From positions 45,587,324 through 45,651,323 of the forward strand of contig NC_084600.1 in assembly GCF_033807715.1 (NCBI RefSeq): a stretch of DNA of 64,000 nt. Reading direction: 5' to 3'. The notes below the pieces were generated by a model. That model was not told the DNA's origin. It saw only the letters and a list, made by a program, of their open reading frames with translations, and did no database searches. Shown one piece after another: positions 30,690 through 41,730 of this stretch. Origin of the DNA: Cololabis saira. Taxonomy: Eukaryota; Chordata; Actinopteri; Beloniformes; Belonidae. How positions within the stretch are numbered: position 1 is the first letter of the stretch; every line of letters starts with the position of its first letter. The translations under genes and the position numbers were made by a program.

Positions 30690-31230
30690 AGTTCAGCAAT
30701 AATGTAATAAAATATCCTGACGGATATTGTAATAACATTTTTACCGATAATGTAAAACCTTGTTACGTTATTGGTCTTTTTTTTCCAAAACTGATAATGT
30801 AATACTTCACAGATAATGTAATATAAATGTTAATTTTCAGTCCAGAGTTCTACATTTTGTGTTTTAGTATCTAAGAATGTTTTATACACTGGATTTGAAA
30901 CACCAGAATTAATATTGGGTTAAATTACAGACTTTGAGTTCCATGTAATAAATTACCAATAAGTAATGATAAAAGTAATAAGGTTTTACATTATCAGTAA
31001 AAATTTTATTTCATTTTTCCTTTTCATTTTATTCTTTATTTCATTCAAAAAATAAAACAATTCAATACAAATACAAATGTTCTTAAATTGTGAATGAAAA
31101 GGAGCAGAAAGAAGAAGAATCTTATCTAATCTGCCCCTTTTTCCAGGAAATAAATTCACAAATAAAATAAATTACAATTATTACAAAATCCGTCAGGATA
31201 TTTTAATACATTATTGGTTAATTTATTACA
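30690..31230. mobile_element. Inverted-repeat element rich in ATAATGTAATA motifs
   Basis: The left arm (AATAATGTAATAAAATATCC, then TGACGGAT) is complemented by the right arm at about 31185-31225 (ATCCGTCAGGATATTTTAAT). Many ATAATGTAATA-type motifs point inward from both arms, a layout expected of subterminal binding sites for a transposase. A reverse copy of the repeat at 14110 is inserted at about 31005-31160. Confidence 0.65.
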
Positions 31231-31596
31231 TTATTGGATTTTATTACATTTTCGATTGCGTTAAGTGCAGATTTTATTACATTACAGGAAATTATTACAT
31301 TATAGGAGATTATTACATTATTGGAGCTACAGAGCCTTAAATTTGTGTCTCTTTTTAATGTATTTCTGTAGTTCATTGTTTCCTGATTTTCCTCCCTGAG
31401 TCTGTGTCGCCCCCTGGTGGAGGATTGTATGTTTGCATTTGGTCTTTCAATAAAAAAAAAAAAAACCCAGCAGAGTCTGGCAGCGGCGTGTCCGGGGGGC
31501 CCTAAACGCAGCACGGGCCATGAACGCATCACCAGCATCTCCGTTAATAACAGCGGTGAAAATAGAAAATATCCTGTAATTTTGAACTGTACAAAT
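31231..31596. other. Mixed spacer: ATTACATTA motifs, A-tailed segment, GC-rich VNTR relative
   Basis: 31231-31330 continues the ATTACATTA motifs. At about 31410-31463 TCGCCCCCTGGTGGAGGATT runs to AATAAAAAAAAAAAAAC, like a retroposed 3' end. 31465-31555 holds GTCCGGGGGGCCCTAAACGC, then AGCACGGGCC, related to the 34-bp VNTR. No gene is seen. Confidence 0.5.
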
Positions 31597-31977
31597 ACAG
31601 GACTGTCTCAGAAAATTAAAATATTGTGATAAAGTTCTTTATTTTCTGTAATGCAATTACAAAAAAAAATGTCATCCATTCTGGATTCATTACAAATCAA
31701 CTGAAATGTTGCAAGCATTTTATTATTTTATTATTACTGATTATGGTTTACAGTTTAAGATTAAGATTCCCAGAATATTCTAATTTTTTGAGATAGGATA
31801 TTTGAGTTTTCTTAAGCTGTAAGCCATGATCAGCAATATTAAAATAATAAAAGGCTTGCAATATTTCAGTTGATTTGTAATGAATCCAGAATGGATGACA
31901 TTTTAGTTTTTTTAATTGCATTACAGAAAATAAAGAACTTTATTACAATATTCAAATTTTCTGAGACAGTCCTGTGT
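31597..31977. mobile_element. Complete palindromic MITE (TACAGGACTGTCTCAG family)
   Basis: The ends TACAGGACTGTCTCAGAAAA and TTTTCTGAGACAGTCCTGTG are inverted complements, and the inner arms also pair over most of the length, giving a long imperfect hairpin of about 380 bp. TA at the ends suggests a TA target. It has no coding capacity. Confidence 0.88.
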
Positions 31978-31978
31978 A

Positions 31979-32104
<126 letters not shown>

Positions 32105-32394
32105 GACTATTTTACCCAAAGTGATTCATCTTGAAAAAACATGAAGCTGAATTGTGGTTGTTTTTTATAAAAGAAACTCTTAAATCCACAGTAACAATTG
32201 ACATGGTTAACAAAACGATTTTAATAAATGGTTATCTCAAGAGTTATCGGGCTATATTTAGATTTACTTTTTTTTTTAAATTCGAGACCCCCAAACTCTT
32301 CAGAATAATAGAATAAATATATAAAATAAAATAAAAAACTGCAGATGCGTGTCCGGGGGTCAGTGAACGCAGCACGGGCCGTGAACGCAGCACC

Positions 32395-32530
32395 AGCAAT
32401 TCAATTCAATTCAAATTGGCTTTATCGGCATGAACAATTGTTGCCTAAAGCATAAATATACATACAATAAATCACAATACAATTAATACATGAAATATTA
32501 AGACAATTACAATAAATATTTAACATGAAA
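32395..32530 (-). mobile_element. LINE 3'-end-like fragment, reverse orientation
   Basis: Starts with ATTCAATTCAATTCAAATTG, then GCTTTATCGGCATGAAC, the reversed form of a 3' end with short tandem repeats typical of fish non-LTR elements. It splits two GC-rich relatives of the VNTR unit. Confidence 0.55.
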
Positions 32531-32534
32531 TAAC

Positions 32535-32782
32535 ACATGCATCTCTCAGTCCCGCGGCTGCGTGTCCGGCGGGCCGTGAACACAGCACGGGCCGTGAACG
32601 CATCACCATCACCTTTCAGTCCCGCAGCAGCAGCAGCGTGTCCTGCGTGCCGGGTCCGGGTCTGGTTCTGGTTCTGCCGGGTCTCACGGGTCTGAGCTCC
32701 ACGCGTGGGTTCGTGTTTCCTCTTTGGACGCGATGGCTGCGTTTGTTGCGTTTGTTGGAGCTGAAAGTCAAAGCTGAAGGTA
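32535..32782 (+). promoter_or_regulatory. CpG-rich block with possible 5' exon donor
   Basis: The block is GC- and CpG-rich, unlike its surroundings, and contains VNTR-related units (GGGCCGTGAACACAGCACGG). It then runs through GGACGCGATGGCTGCGTTTG to GCTGAAG|GTAAGAG, a strong donor. The ATG near 32733 meets TGA after 14 codons, so if it is an exon it would be mostly non-coding. It could be the first exon of a neighbouring plus-strand gene. The evidence is weak. Confidence 0.25.
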
Positions 32783-33182
32783 AGAGAAAGTTCTGATCAC
32801 AGTTTTCTCTCTGGATTCATCTGTTTCTAGAGTAAAACACTTGTCGCGGCCGTGATGGATCCCCGGGTTAAATATGGCTGAAGTTCAGCTGAACTTGGAA
32901 TAAAAACTCAGTAAACTCTCTGGTTTCTGTCGGATGGAACTTTAATTTAATGGTTTGGCAAAGAAAAGAAATAGAAAGGGATGAAAACCTGTTGCTTCAA
33001 GATAAACATTCAGAATATTTGGCTCAAAATCTAAAAGAAAAAAACAAACATACATAGACTATGTTTTTTTTAGACATTTCTGCAGATAAGAAGCAAAATT
33101 TAAAAAAAATAAGGATAGTTTGTTCTCCAAAAAATTCTGCTTTTTGATTTGGTTGTTGAGATGATAAGTTCAGTTAAGATTA
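32783..33182. other. No feature seen
   Basis: AT-rich non-tandem sequence. No exon, RNA gene or element end was recognised. Confidence 0.5.
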
Positions 33183-34212
33183 GGGTTTTATACATTATAT
33201 TATTATATTATAGAGTATATTATTTTATTATACAGCATATTATATTATTATATTATATTATACAATATATTATTATATTATACAGTATATTATATTATTA
33301 TATTATATTATATAGTATATTATTATATTATATTATACAATATATTATTATATTATACAGTATATTATATTATTATATTATATAGTATATTATTATATTA
33401 TATTATACAATATATTATTATATTATACAGTATATTATATTATTATATTATATAGTATATTATATTATTATACAGTATATTATTTCATTATATTATACAG
33501 CGTATTATTATATTATACAGTATATTATATTATTATATTATATTATATAGTATATTATTATATTATATTATACAATATATTATTATATTATACAGTATAT
33601 TATATTATTATATTATATAGTATATTATTATATTATATTATACAATATATTATTATATTATACAGTATATTATATTATTATATTATATAGTATATTATAT
33701 TATTATACAGTATATTATTTCATTATATTATACAGCGTATTATTATATTATATTATATAGTATATTATTATATTATATTATACAATATATTATTATATTA
33801 TACAGTATATTATATTATTATATTATATAGTATATTATTATATTATATTATACAATATATTATTATATTATACAGTATATTATATTATTATATTATATAG
33901 TATATTATATTATTATACATTATATTATTTCATTATATTATACAGCACATTATTACATTATACAGTATATTGTATTATTATATTATACAGTATATTATAT
34001 TATTTTATTATACAGTATATTAGATTATTATATTATACAATATATTATTTCATTATATTATACAGTATATTATAATATTATATTATATAGTATATTATAT
34101 TATTTTATTATACATTATATTATATTATATTATACAGTATATTATATTATTATATTATACACTATATTAGATTATTATATTATACACTATATTAAATTAT
34201 TATATGATACAG
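33183..34212. repeat. AT-only tandem region (TATTATACAGTATATTATAT units)
   Basis: About 1 kb of nested ATT/ATA repeats punctuated by CAGTATAT or TAGTATAT, with larger repeated blocks of roughly 150-200 bp. The open frame rich in Ile and Tyr is a by-product. Confidence 0.95.
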
Positions 34213-34339
34213 TACTGTCATTGATAGTGCAGATATTTAAGTTTTAAAGAAGACTGTTAGTACAAACCTTAAAGATCCTTTTATTTTAGAATTAAATGTG
34301 AAGAATAATAATGAATAAAGTGACTCCGTTCAACTGTGA

Positions 34340-34745
34340 CTTTCAATCAGCAGAAAAACGTCAGTGTTTTATCTGTTGATGGAGAAACGTCGTCCTCTAG
34401 TCTCTGGTGTCTCTGGTGTCTCTGGTGTCTCTGGTGTCTCTGGTGTCTCTGGTGTCCAGGAGACGGTGTTAGTAGAGGGGGAGAGGTTGATGGAGAAATG
34501 TCGTCTCTGGTGTTGACGGTGTCTAAGAGACGGTGAGAGGGTGAGAGGGTGAGAGGGTGAGACGTCCATAGACAGCAGGAGACAGGAGTTCTGACAGCAG
34601 ATAAACGTCAGTGTTTTATCAGGTTGATGGAGAAATGTCGTCCTCTCGTCTCTGGTGTCTCTGTTGTCCAGGAGACGGTGTTAGTAGAGGGTGAGAGGGT
34701 GATGGAGCCTCGTCCTCCTCCCGTCTCTGGTGTTGACGGTGTCTC
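34340..34745. repeat. Duplicated 260-bp block with 9-bp and 10-bp minisatellites
   Basis: Two copies of a block run from AACGTCAGTGTTTTATC to CAGGAGACGGTGTTAGTAGA. The first contains seven TCTCTGGTG nonamers and a GTGAGAGG run; the second contains two nonamers. Frames such as WCLWCL derive from the nonamer. Confidence 0.88.
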
Positions 34746-35570
34746 TCACCCTCTCATTACAGCCAATGGGGACGGAGTGGGGTATTCGCGCCGCTTTATC
34801 CCCCCCGTTTAAATGTTGTGCATACCCCGCATGTCAAAGTCACATTTTATGAATCCCAACACCTATGTCTACATTCTGACCAAAAATTATTCGTCTGCCT
34901 TTTACGGTTTAGCCGTGAGTTCGAGTTACAAATAAAAAATCAAGTTATTTTTTTACTGTTTCTCCCCCTCTAGCAACCGACACCCGCACTCTAGATTTGA
35001 CAAAAAAGTGATTTCCAGTCCTCGCTTGTGTGCTCATATCTTGAAAAGTGTACATGTTAGGAAAAAAACTGTTGGGGTTTGGAGAGAGAAGAGAAGTTTT
35101 CCTCCGTTTTGAAGTTTGAATCACATTTTTACGTGCAAGTATGAGAAAGTTAGGTGACTCAGAAAAAAGGTGAATTTTGGCTTGTTTTTTACCTCCTCCC
35201 ATCCACAGTGTGACATTCCGCGCCACACACATACATGGGAAAATCTCCCCATTAGTTAAGTGGAAATTGTTTTGCACTTTGTGCGAAAACTATTTTTGCG
35301 ATCGCTCTGAAAATCCACAGGACTGTAGTTAAATTCAGGGCCTACAACTTTCTAAATCGGTTCAGAATTTTTCGAGTAACAGTGTGCGATTCTTGAGGCC
35401 CCAAAGTTCTCCCAATGCATTCCGGATGGCGCCAAAAGCGCACGTTTTTGCACGTTGCGCGAAAACAGAAAACATTTTTACTTTTCGCGTTTTCTCAAAG
35501 CTGCGGGACTAGTTACGTGCCAAAGTTTATACGGAAGAATAAATAATAAGCCTTGTGGCGCGGCCGTGGC
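34746..35570 (-). mobile_element. Isolated macrosatellite body element, reverse orientation
   Basis: Reverse complement of the body seen from 39340. Examples are GTCAAAGTCACATTTTATGA, TTCTGACCAAAAATTATTCG, TTGAAGTTTGAATCACATTT and AAACTATTTTTGCGATCG. It ends in TTTATACGGAAGAATAAATA, the inverted body start. It shows that the body exists as a dispersed element outside the macrosatellite. Confidence 0.88.
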
Positions 35571-35880
35571 ACTAACTAAAAAAAAGTGAATTTGAGTAAT
35601 GAATGAAAAAAGCCATAATTAATTTGACAGTTTTTTTTGTTAATTTGTCTTAATTCTGGGTTTTTCTGCTCGTGTTTTATCAGTGTAAATGGAGAAACAT
35701 GGGAATTTCATTTGTTTTCTGTGTTTTGTATCTTTACAGACTAAAAAACTGTAGTTTAAAGTAGGAATGGGTGATATTTTACCAAAAATCCAAAAAATTC
35801 CCCACGGTAAGAATTTGTATCTCACGGTAAAAATGATAAATTCCTGTTGATGATGTTTTTGTGTAAAACTGATTTATGGA
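35571..35880. other. No feature seen
   Basis: Begins with GTGGCGCGGCCGTGGCACTA, a remnant of the hairpin module in reverse, then unremarkable AT-rich sequence. Confidence 0.45.
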
Positions 35881-35934
35881 AGGAGGGAAGAAAGAAAGAA
35901 AGAAAGATAGAAAGAAAGAAAGAAATGAGCCTGA

Positions 35935-35986
<52 letters not shown>

Positions 35987-36052
35987 CAGAAAGAAAGAAA
36001 GAAAGAAAGAAAGAAATGAGCCTGAAAGAAAGAAAGAAAGAAATGAGCCTGA

Positions 36053-36120
<68 letters not shown>

Positions 36121-36151
36121 CAGAAAGAAAGAAAGAAAGAAATGAGCCTGA

Positions 36152-36183
<32 letters not shown>

Positions 36184-36194
36184 AATGAGCCTGA

Positions 36195-36278
<84 letters not shown>

Positions 36279-36289
36279 AATGAGCCTGA

Positions 36290-36384
<95 letters not shown>
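35881..36384. repeat. (GAAA)n microsatellite with ATGAGCCT interruptions
   Basis: About 500 bp of GAAA broken by repeated GAAATGAGCCTGAAAG segments. Lys/Glu-rich frames are by-products. Confidence 0.97.
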
Positions 36385-36395
36385 TTCAGTCCGGT

Positions 36396-36457
36396 TATAA
36401 AAGGTCGGGGTTACGAGAGGACAGTCGTCTGTTGCTAGAAAGACGGTGAGTGTCGGC
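36396..36457 (+). promoter_or_regulatory. Possible TATA promoter with a downstream donor
   Basis: TATAAAA at 36396-36402 follows the GAAA tract. A donor-like CGGTGAGTGT occurs near 36445, where a short 5' exon could end. The sequence to about 36760 is moderately GC-rich but shows no recognisable protein. This is suggestive only. Confidence 0.2.
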
Positions 36458-37004
36458 GTTCAGGAACTAAATCCCAGCCGTCGGTGACACCGACACCCCC
36501 CACGTACGCCGGCAGGTAAACCAACGCTGCAGCTTTGTGTGGCGGGGGCGACGAGCACCTACAGGTGCACCTACGGGTGCTCCGGGACAAAAGGCCACAC
36601 TACACCTCACATTCTCTCACGTTTCCTGTCCAGTCAATCAGTAAAACGCAGTGCAGGATCCGACTCTCCCGGCGTTTCATCTCCTTGATTTGGGGAAGTG
36701 GGAGCTCACGATGGATCTCCTTTGTCCCGCGTTAGTGAGACGCTCTGCCTCGTTTAGTTATTGATTAGTTATAAATGCTGCAGCAGCCGTGGAGGCCAGG
36801 AGGCCGGGAGCGTAATGCAGGATCTGACTGGTTCTTTCTGGCAGAGATTCTTCATTTCTGGTTGTTTTAGTTCAGTAAAAACAGCTAACGGTTGAAGCTT
36901 GGAGTTGTAGCGACGCCCCGTGCAGGAATGGTTAGTATTTACCAGTAAAGGAGAGTTGGTAGGAAAGGAAAGGAGAGTTAGTGGGAAAGGAGAGTTAGGC
37001 CCAA
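36458..37004. other. Non-tandem GC-moderate sequence, no gene identified
   Basis: Contains short repeats (CACCTACAGGTGCACCTACG; GGAAAGGAGAGTTAG) and a 66-codon frame from 36535 that matches nothing I know. No exon structure could be defended. Confidence 0.4.
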
Positions 37005-37912
37005 TCCCAATTCAACTTCACTCGCCCTTCTTTTCTTCCCTACCCCCTAAAAAAGAAGGGGGAGATTTTAGGGCACTTGAGATCTAGGGCACTTGGCCCA
37101 GGGTCCTGTCCCATTTCTCCTACTCCCCCTCGTTTTCATCCCTACCCTGATCAGGAAGCTGAGAGCCAAAAGCTGTTTTAATTTCAGCTGTAGTGCTGTT
37201 AATATGGCACTTTATTAAGTTTTAATATTTTTTCAGGTATAAAGGTAACCGTTAAGATCCCCAGATCTCTCAGTTTCGAGATTTCTGTCTGCCGGCTACG
37301 GAGCTTGGGTCTGCGTTAAATCGACGCAGAGCCTACGGCGTAGCTTACGTAACCTACGGCGTAGCTTACGTAACCTACGCCGTAGGCTACGTAGCCTACG
37401 GCGTAGGTTACGTAACCTACGCCGTAGGCTACGTAGCCTACGCCGTAGGTTACGTAAGCTACGGCGTAACCTAACAGTCTTTACTCCGGCGCGATCTTAG
37501 CGAACAACGGACAAAAAAGGGATTATGTACATTCACTGAGTGAATATTATGAAAGTAAAATATTGGTTTGTAACTAGAAATGTAATCAAAACGCATTTTT
37601 ATGCAGAAACTAACTCAAAAAATTTATTTTATTCACAAAAAAATAAGAAATGTCCGCCATGTTTTTTTTTTTTTTTATTCAGTCCGCAAATGACGACGAA
37701 AAGCATTCTGGGAAATTTTCATACCCCCTCGCTCGCGAAGTCAGCATCTGAAATCCCTCGATCCGTAGGGGCTATTCTCAGCCCCTAGCCCTCAGTATGC
37801 CCCTCCCCCTAGGTGGAAAGAGGAATTGGAACCACTACCTTCACGGGAACGCGCAAAAGTTAGGGGAAGTGAAGAAAACGAGGGCGAGGGGGAGAATTGG
37901 GACGCAGCCTTA
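37005..37912. mobile_element. 900-bp inverted-repeat element containing a nested palindrome
   Basis: The left end CCCAATCCCAATTCAACTTC then ACTCGCCCTTC is complemented imperfectly by the right end (GAGGGCGAGGGGGAGAATTG then GGACGCAGCC). No transposase is seen. A second element occupies about 37310-37475. Confidence 0.7.
37310..37475. repeat. Expanded palindrome of TACGGCGTAG/CTACGCCGTA units
   Basis: Starts with TCTGCGTTAAATCGACGCAG, as in the 17125 palindrome, then alternates CCTACGGCGTAGCTTACGTA with its inverted forms about eight times. It is CpG-rich and able to fold on itself in several registers. The closing arm of the parent hairpin is absent. Confidence 0.88.
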
Positions 37913-37967
37913 GTGGGAAAGGAAAGGAGAGTTTGTGGGAAGCTCTGCCTCGTTTAGTTATTAATTA

Positions 37968-38886
37968 GGGCCAGAGCACTTACAGTGCGAAGGTCCTATT
38001 GTATCTGTAGGAATTATTATTGTTCTGACGAAATAAGGGTCTTTTTTCCCCTAAACGTGCCCAAAAAGTCACCAAATTGTGCACCAAGCCAGACCTGGTG
38101 ATAAATGTGATATTTAATGGTTTGCATTAATGGGCGTGGCCTAACGGCTCAACAGCGCCCCCTAGAAAACTTTGATCCTCAAGCCCCACAATACGGTTTG
38201 ACGTACATGCAGGAAAATCGGTACACACCTGTATCATGTCACAACTTAAAGAAAAGTCTCTTTGAGCCATGGCCGAAACCCAACAGGAAGTCGGACATTT
38301 TGAACATTTTCAATTAATCGTGTCATTTTGGCACAATTTATGCCATTCCTTCGGCAGTTAATTCGGCCCGAACCGTAACGTGCCCCCAAGTGTGTTATAC
38401 ATCAAAATGTGCGTCTCCATCCTCCGACACCATTACTTTTCTCTTTCAAAAGTGTTACCGTGGCGACGCTAGACGCCAAAAAGCGCACCCCCCCTTCATG
38501 TGATTGGTCCATATTTGATAGTTCCCCAAAAGTCACCAAATTTTGCACCAAGCCAGGCCTGGGGATAAATTTGATATTTCATGGTTTGCATTAATGGGCG
38601 TGGCCTAACGGCTCAACAGCGCCCCCTAGAATACTATTCTCTGCCATAACTTTTGAAAGGTTTGACATAAAGAGTCGTGGGTGGTGTCATGGGACTCGAT
38701 ATTGAGTCCTTGACCATAATTAGTGAAAATTAGCCCCGCCCCTTCTTCTGATTGGTTGTTCCTTTTTTCTGCTATAACTTTTGAATGTTTTGACATAGGA
38801 AGTCGTGGGCGGTGTCATTTCTGATATGCTTATGGGGGCGGTGGCCGTGAGTGCGAGGGCCCGTTCATCGCTGCTTGCAGCTTTAA
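37968..38886. mobile_element. Long copy of the AGGGCCCG-ended interspersed element
   Basis: Begins TTAGGGCCAGAGCACTTACA and ends GGGCCCGTTCATCGCTGCTT, then GCAGCTTTAATTA. It contains two tandem internal rounds of AAAAGTCACCAAATT(T/G)TGCA and CAACAGCGCCCCCTAGAA. Near its end it holds TAGCCCCGCCCCTTCTTCTG and TTTTGAATG with TTTGACATA, which match the 128-bp satellite monomer downstream. It directly abuts the first hairpin module. Confidence 0.8.
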
Positions 38887-38887
38887 T

Positions 38888-39339
38888 TAGTGCCACGGCT
38901 GCGCCACGTGGCACTCCTCCTCCATAGCTTCGCAATGGAGGAGGAGTGCCTCGTGCGCAGCACGAGGCACTCTTAATATTGCTCAGGCTTATTATTTATT
39001 AGTGCCACGGCTGCGCCACGTGGCACGCCTCCTCCATTGAGATGCGCAAGCTCAATGGAGGAGGAGTGCCTCGTGCGCAGCACGAGGCACTAATACTATT
39101 GCTCAGGCTTATTAGTGCCACGGCTGCGCCACGTGGCACGCCTCCTCCATTGAGATGCGCAAGCTCAATGGAGGAGGAGTGCCTCGTGCGCAGCACGAGG
39201 CACTAATACTATTGCTCAGGCTTATTAGTGCCACGGCTGCGCCACGTGGCACGCCTCCTCCATTGAGATGCGCAAGCTCAATGGAGGAGGAGTGCCTCGT
39301 GCGCAGCACGAGGCACTCATACTATTGCTCAGGCTTATT
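38888..39339. repeat. Hairpin module, four tandem copies
   Basis: Copies start at 38888, 39001, 39114 and 39227, with a 113-bp period. Each holds three successive stems: AGTGCCACG with CGTGGCAC; CCTCCTCCATTGAG with CTCAATGGAGGAGG around ATGCGCAAG-like loops; and AGTGCCTCGTGC with GCACGAGGCACT. The first copy has a shortened middle loop. The same module recurs at 41731, 41844, 44610, 47692, 52981 and 60413. Confidence 0.95.
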
Positions 39340-41730
39340 TATTTATTTATTTATTATTATATATTCTTCCGTATAAACTTCGGCGCGTAACTAGTTGCGC
39401 AGCTTTGAGAAAACTCAAAAAGTAAAAACGTAGAAACGTGCGACTTAATCGGGACTTCATGGGAATGACTTTTATTAGCGATTGGCGTGCACGTTTTTGC
39501 GCAACGTGCACAAACGTGCGCTTTTTGCCCCATCCGGAACGCATTGCGTGAACTTTGGGGCCTCACCACTCGCACACCGTTACTCGAAAAATTCTGAACC
39601 GATTTAGAAAGTTGTAGGCCCTGAATTTAACTACAGTCTTGTGGATTTTCAGAACGATGGCACGAATAGTTTTTGCGCGAAGTGCAAAAACATTTCCAAA
39701 TTTCCAAACTAATGGGGAAGATTTTCCCATGTATTTGTATGGGGCAGCATTTCACACTGTGGGTGTGAAATGTCCGGTGAAGGTTAAAAAAAAAAAAAAA
39801 TCACCTTTTTTCTGAGTCACGTATCTTTCTCATACTTGCACGTAGAAACGTCATTCAAACTTCAAAACGGAGGAAAACTTTTCTTCTCTCTCTAAACCCC
39901 GGACTGTTTTTTCCTAAAATGTACACTTTTCAAGATATGAGCCCTCAAGCGAGGACTAAAAAACCCCCTTTTTCAAATCTAGAGTGGAGGTTTTAATTGA
40001 TCAGAACCCTGAAAAAATGACCATAATTTTTATTTGTAACTCGACCTCACGGCCGAACCGTAAAAGCTGGACAGATAATTTTTGGTCAGAATGTAGACAT
40101 ACATTTTGGTATTCTTAAAATGTGACTTTGACAGGCGTGGTGTGCACAAAATTTAAACGGGGAGACTAAGAGCCATGCCAATTCCTGTCTCTCTCTCCAT
40201 TCACTGCAATGTTAAAAAAAAATTTCTTCAAAAAAATCTCATTTTTGTTTTCGAATTGCCGTTACTAACACATTTTAAGGAATATCTGAATAAAATTAAG
40301 ATTGTCAGAATCTTCCGGGTTCTGTCTCTCTCACGATGTCTTTGTTTTTCTGCTAGGAGCTACAGTTTGATTACAAGGTGAAGTTATTTGAGGCTTGTCA
40401 AATCCCAAAAACTAGCTGAGTCATTCCAATACAATATACACTACCATACTTCCGGGTCATGTGACCCAGAACTAGTCACATGACCCACTCAATGCAGACT
40501 TCATAATACTTTACCTTGGATAATGGAGGAATCTGAACCCTGACCTTTTGACCTTACATGATCCCCAGTCCTGCTGGGGACAGGTTCATGGGATATATAT
40601 GTATATTATTATTATTATTATACATATAAATATTTACATTTGTATATTATATATACATATTAGCCCCGCCCCTTCTTCTGATTAGTCCAATATCTTTTGA
40701 ATGGTTTCACATAGAGACTCACGGGTGGTATCAAATGACTAAGTATCGAGCCCCTGACCCTCATTGGTGCAAATTAGCCCCGCCCCTTCTTCTGATTGGC
40801 TGATACGTTAAAGTCCAATATCTTTTGAATGGTTTGACATACAGAGACATGGGTGGTGTCAAATGACTAAGTATCGAGTCCCTGACCCTCATTGGTGCAA
40901 ATTAGCCACGCCCCTTCTTCTGATTGGCCGATACGTTATAGTCCAATATCTTTTGAATGGTTTGACATACAGAGACATGGGTGGTGTCAAATGACTAAGT
41001 ATCGAGTCCCTGACCCTCATTGGTGCAAATTAGCCCCGCCCCTTCTTCTGATTGGCTGATACGTTAAAGTCCAATATCTTTTGAATGGTTTGACATACAG
41101 AGACATGGGTGGTGTCAAATGACTAAGTATGGAGTCCCTGACCCTCATTGGTGCAAATTAGCCCCGCCCCTTCTTCTGATTGGCTGATACGTTAAAGTCC
41201 AATATCTTTTGAATGGTTTGACATACAGAGACATGGGTGGTGTCAAATGACTAAGTATGGAGTCCCTGACCCTCATTGGTGCAAATTAGCCACGCCCCTT
41301 CTTCTGATTGGCCGATACGTTATAGTCCAATATCTTTTGAATGGTTTGACATACAGAGACATGGGTGGTGTCAAATGACCAAGTATCGAGTCCCTGACCC
41401 TCATTGGTGCAAATTAGCCACGCCCCTTCTTCTGATTGGCTGATACGTTAAAGTCCAATATCTTTTGAATGGTTTGACATACAGAGACATGGGTGGTGTC
41501 AAATGACTAAGTATCGAGTCCCTGACCCTCATTGGTTCAAATTAGCCCCGCCCCTTCTTCTGATTGGCCGATACGTTATAGTCCAATATCTTTTGAATGG
41601 TTTGACATAGAGAGTCATGGGTGGTGTCAAATGACTAAGTATCGAGTCCTTGACCTTCATGGGTGCATCCCGCGATCATCCGGCAGTAGTCCGTGGCACT
41701 TCAAAATTTCCCGGGAATTTTGGTCTAGTT
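38888..41730 (+). repeat. Macrosatellite unit 1 (hairpin x4, body, 128-bp x8, terminus)
   Basis: Body at about 39340-40660, from TATTCTTCCGTATAAACTTC to the AT-rich end before TAGCCCCGCCCC. Eight 128-bp monomers start at 40661, the first shortened by 14 bp. The terminal segment runs from about 41660 (ATCCCGCGATCATCCGGCAG) to TCTAGTTA. No protein is encoded; open frames here are short and repeat in each unit. Confidence 0.93.

Noticed and set aside
33149..33385. Ile/Tyr-rich frame
   Set aside because: By-product of the AT-only tandem region.
34336..34569. WCLWCL and ETPETP frames
   Set aside because: Translations of a nonamer repeat; no gene context.
35847..36438. Lys/Glu/Arg-rich frames
   Set aside because: Translations of the GAAA microsatellite.
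38888..39339. Hairpin module as a tRNA or other known structured RNA gene
   Set aside because: It lacks the A and B box internal promoter motifs and the arm sizes of a tRNA; the symmetry suits a DNA palindrome.
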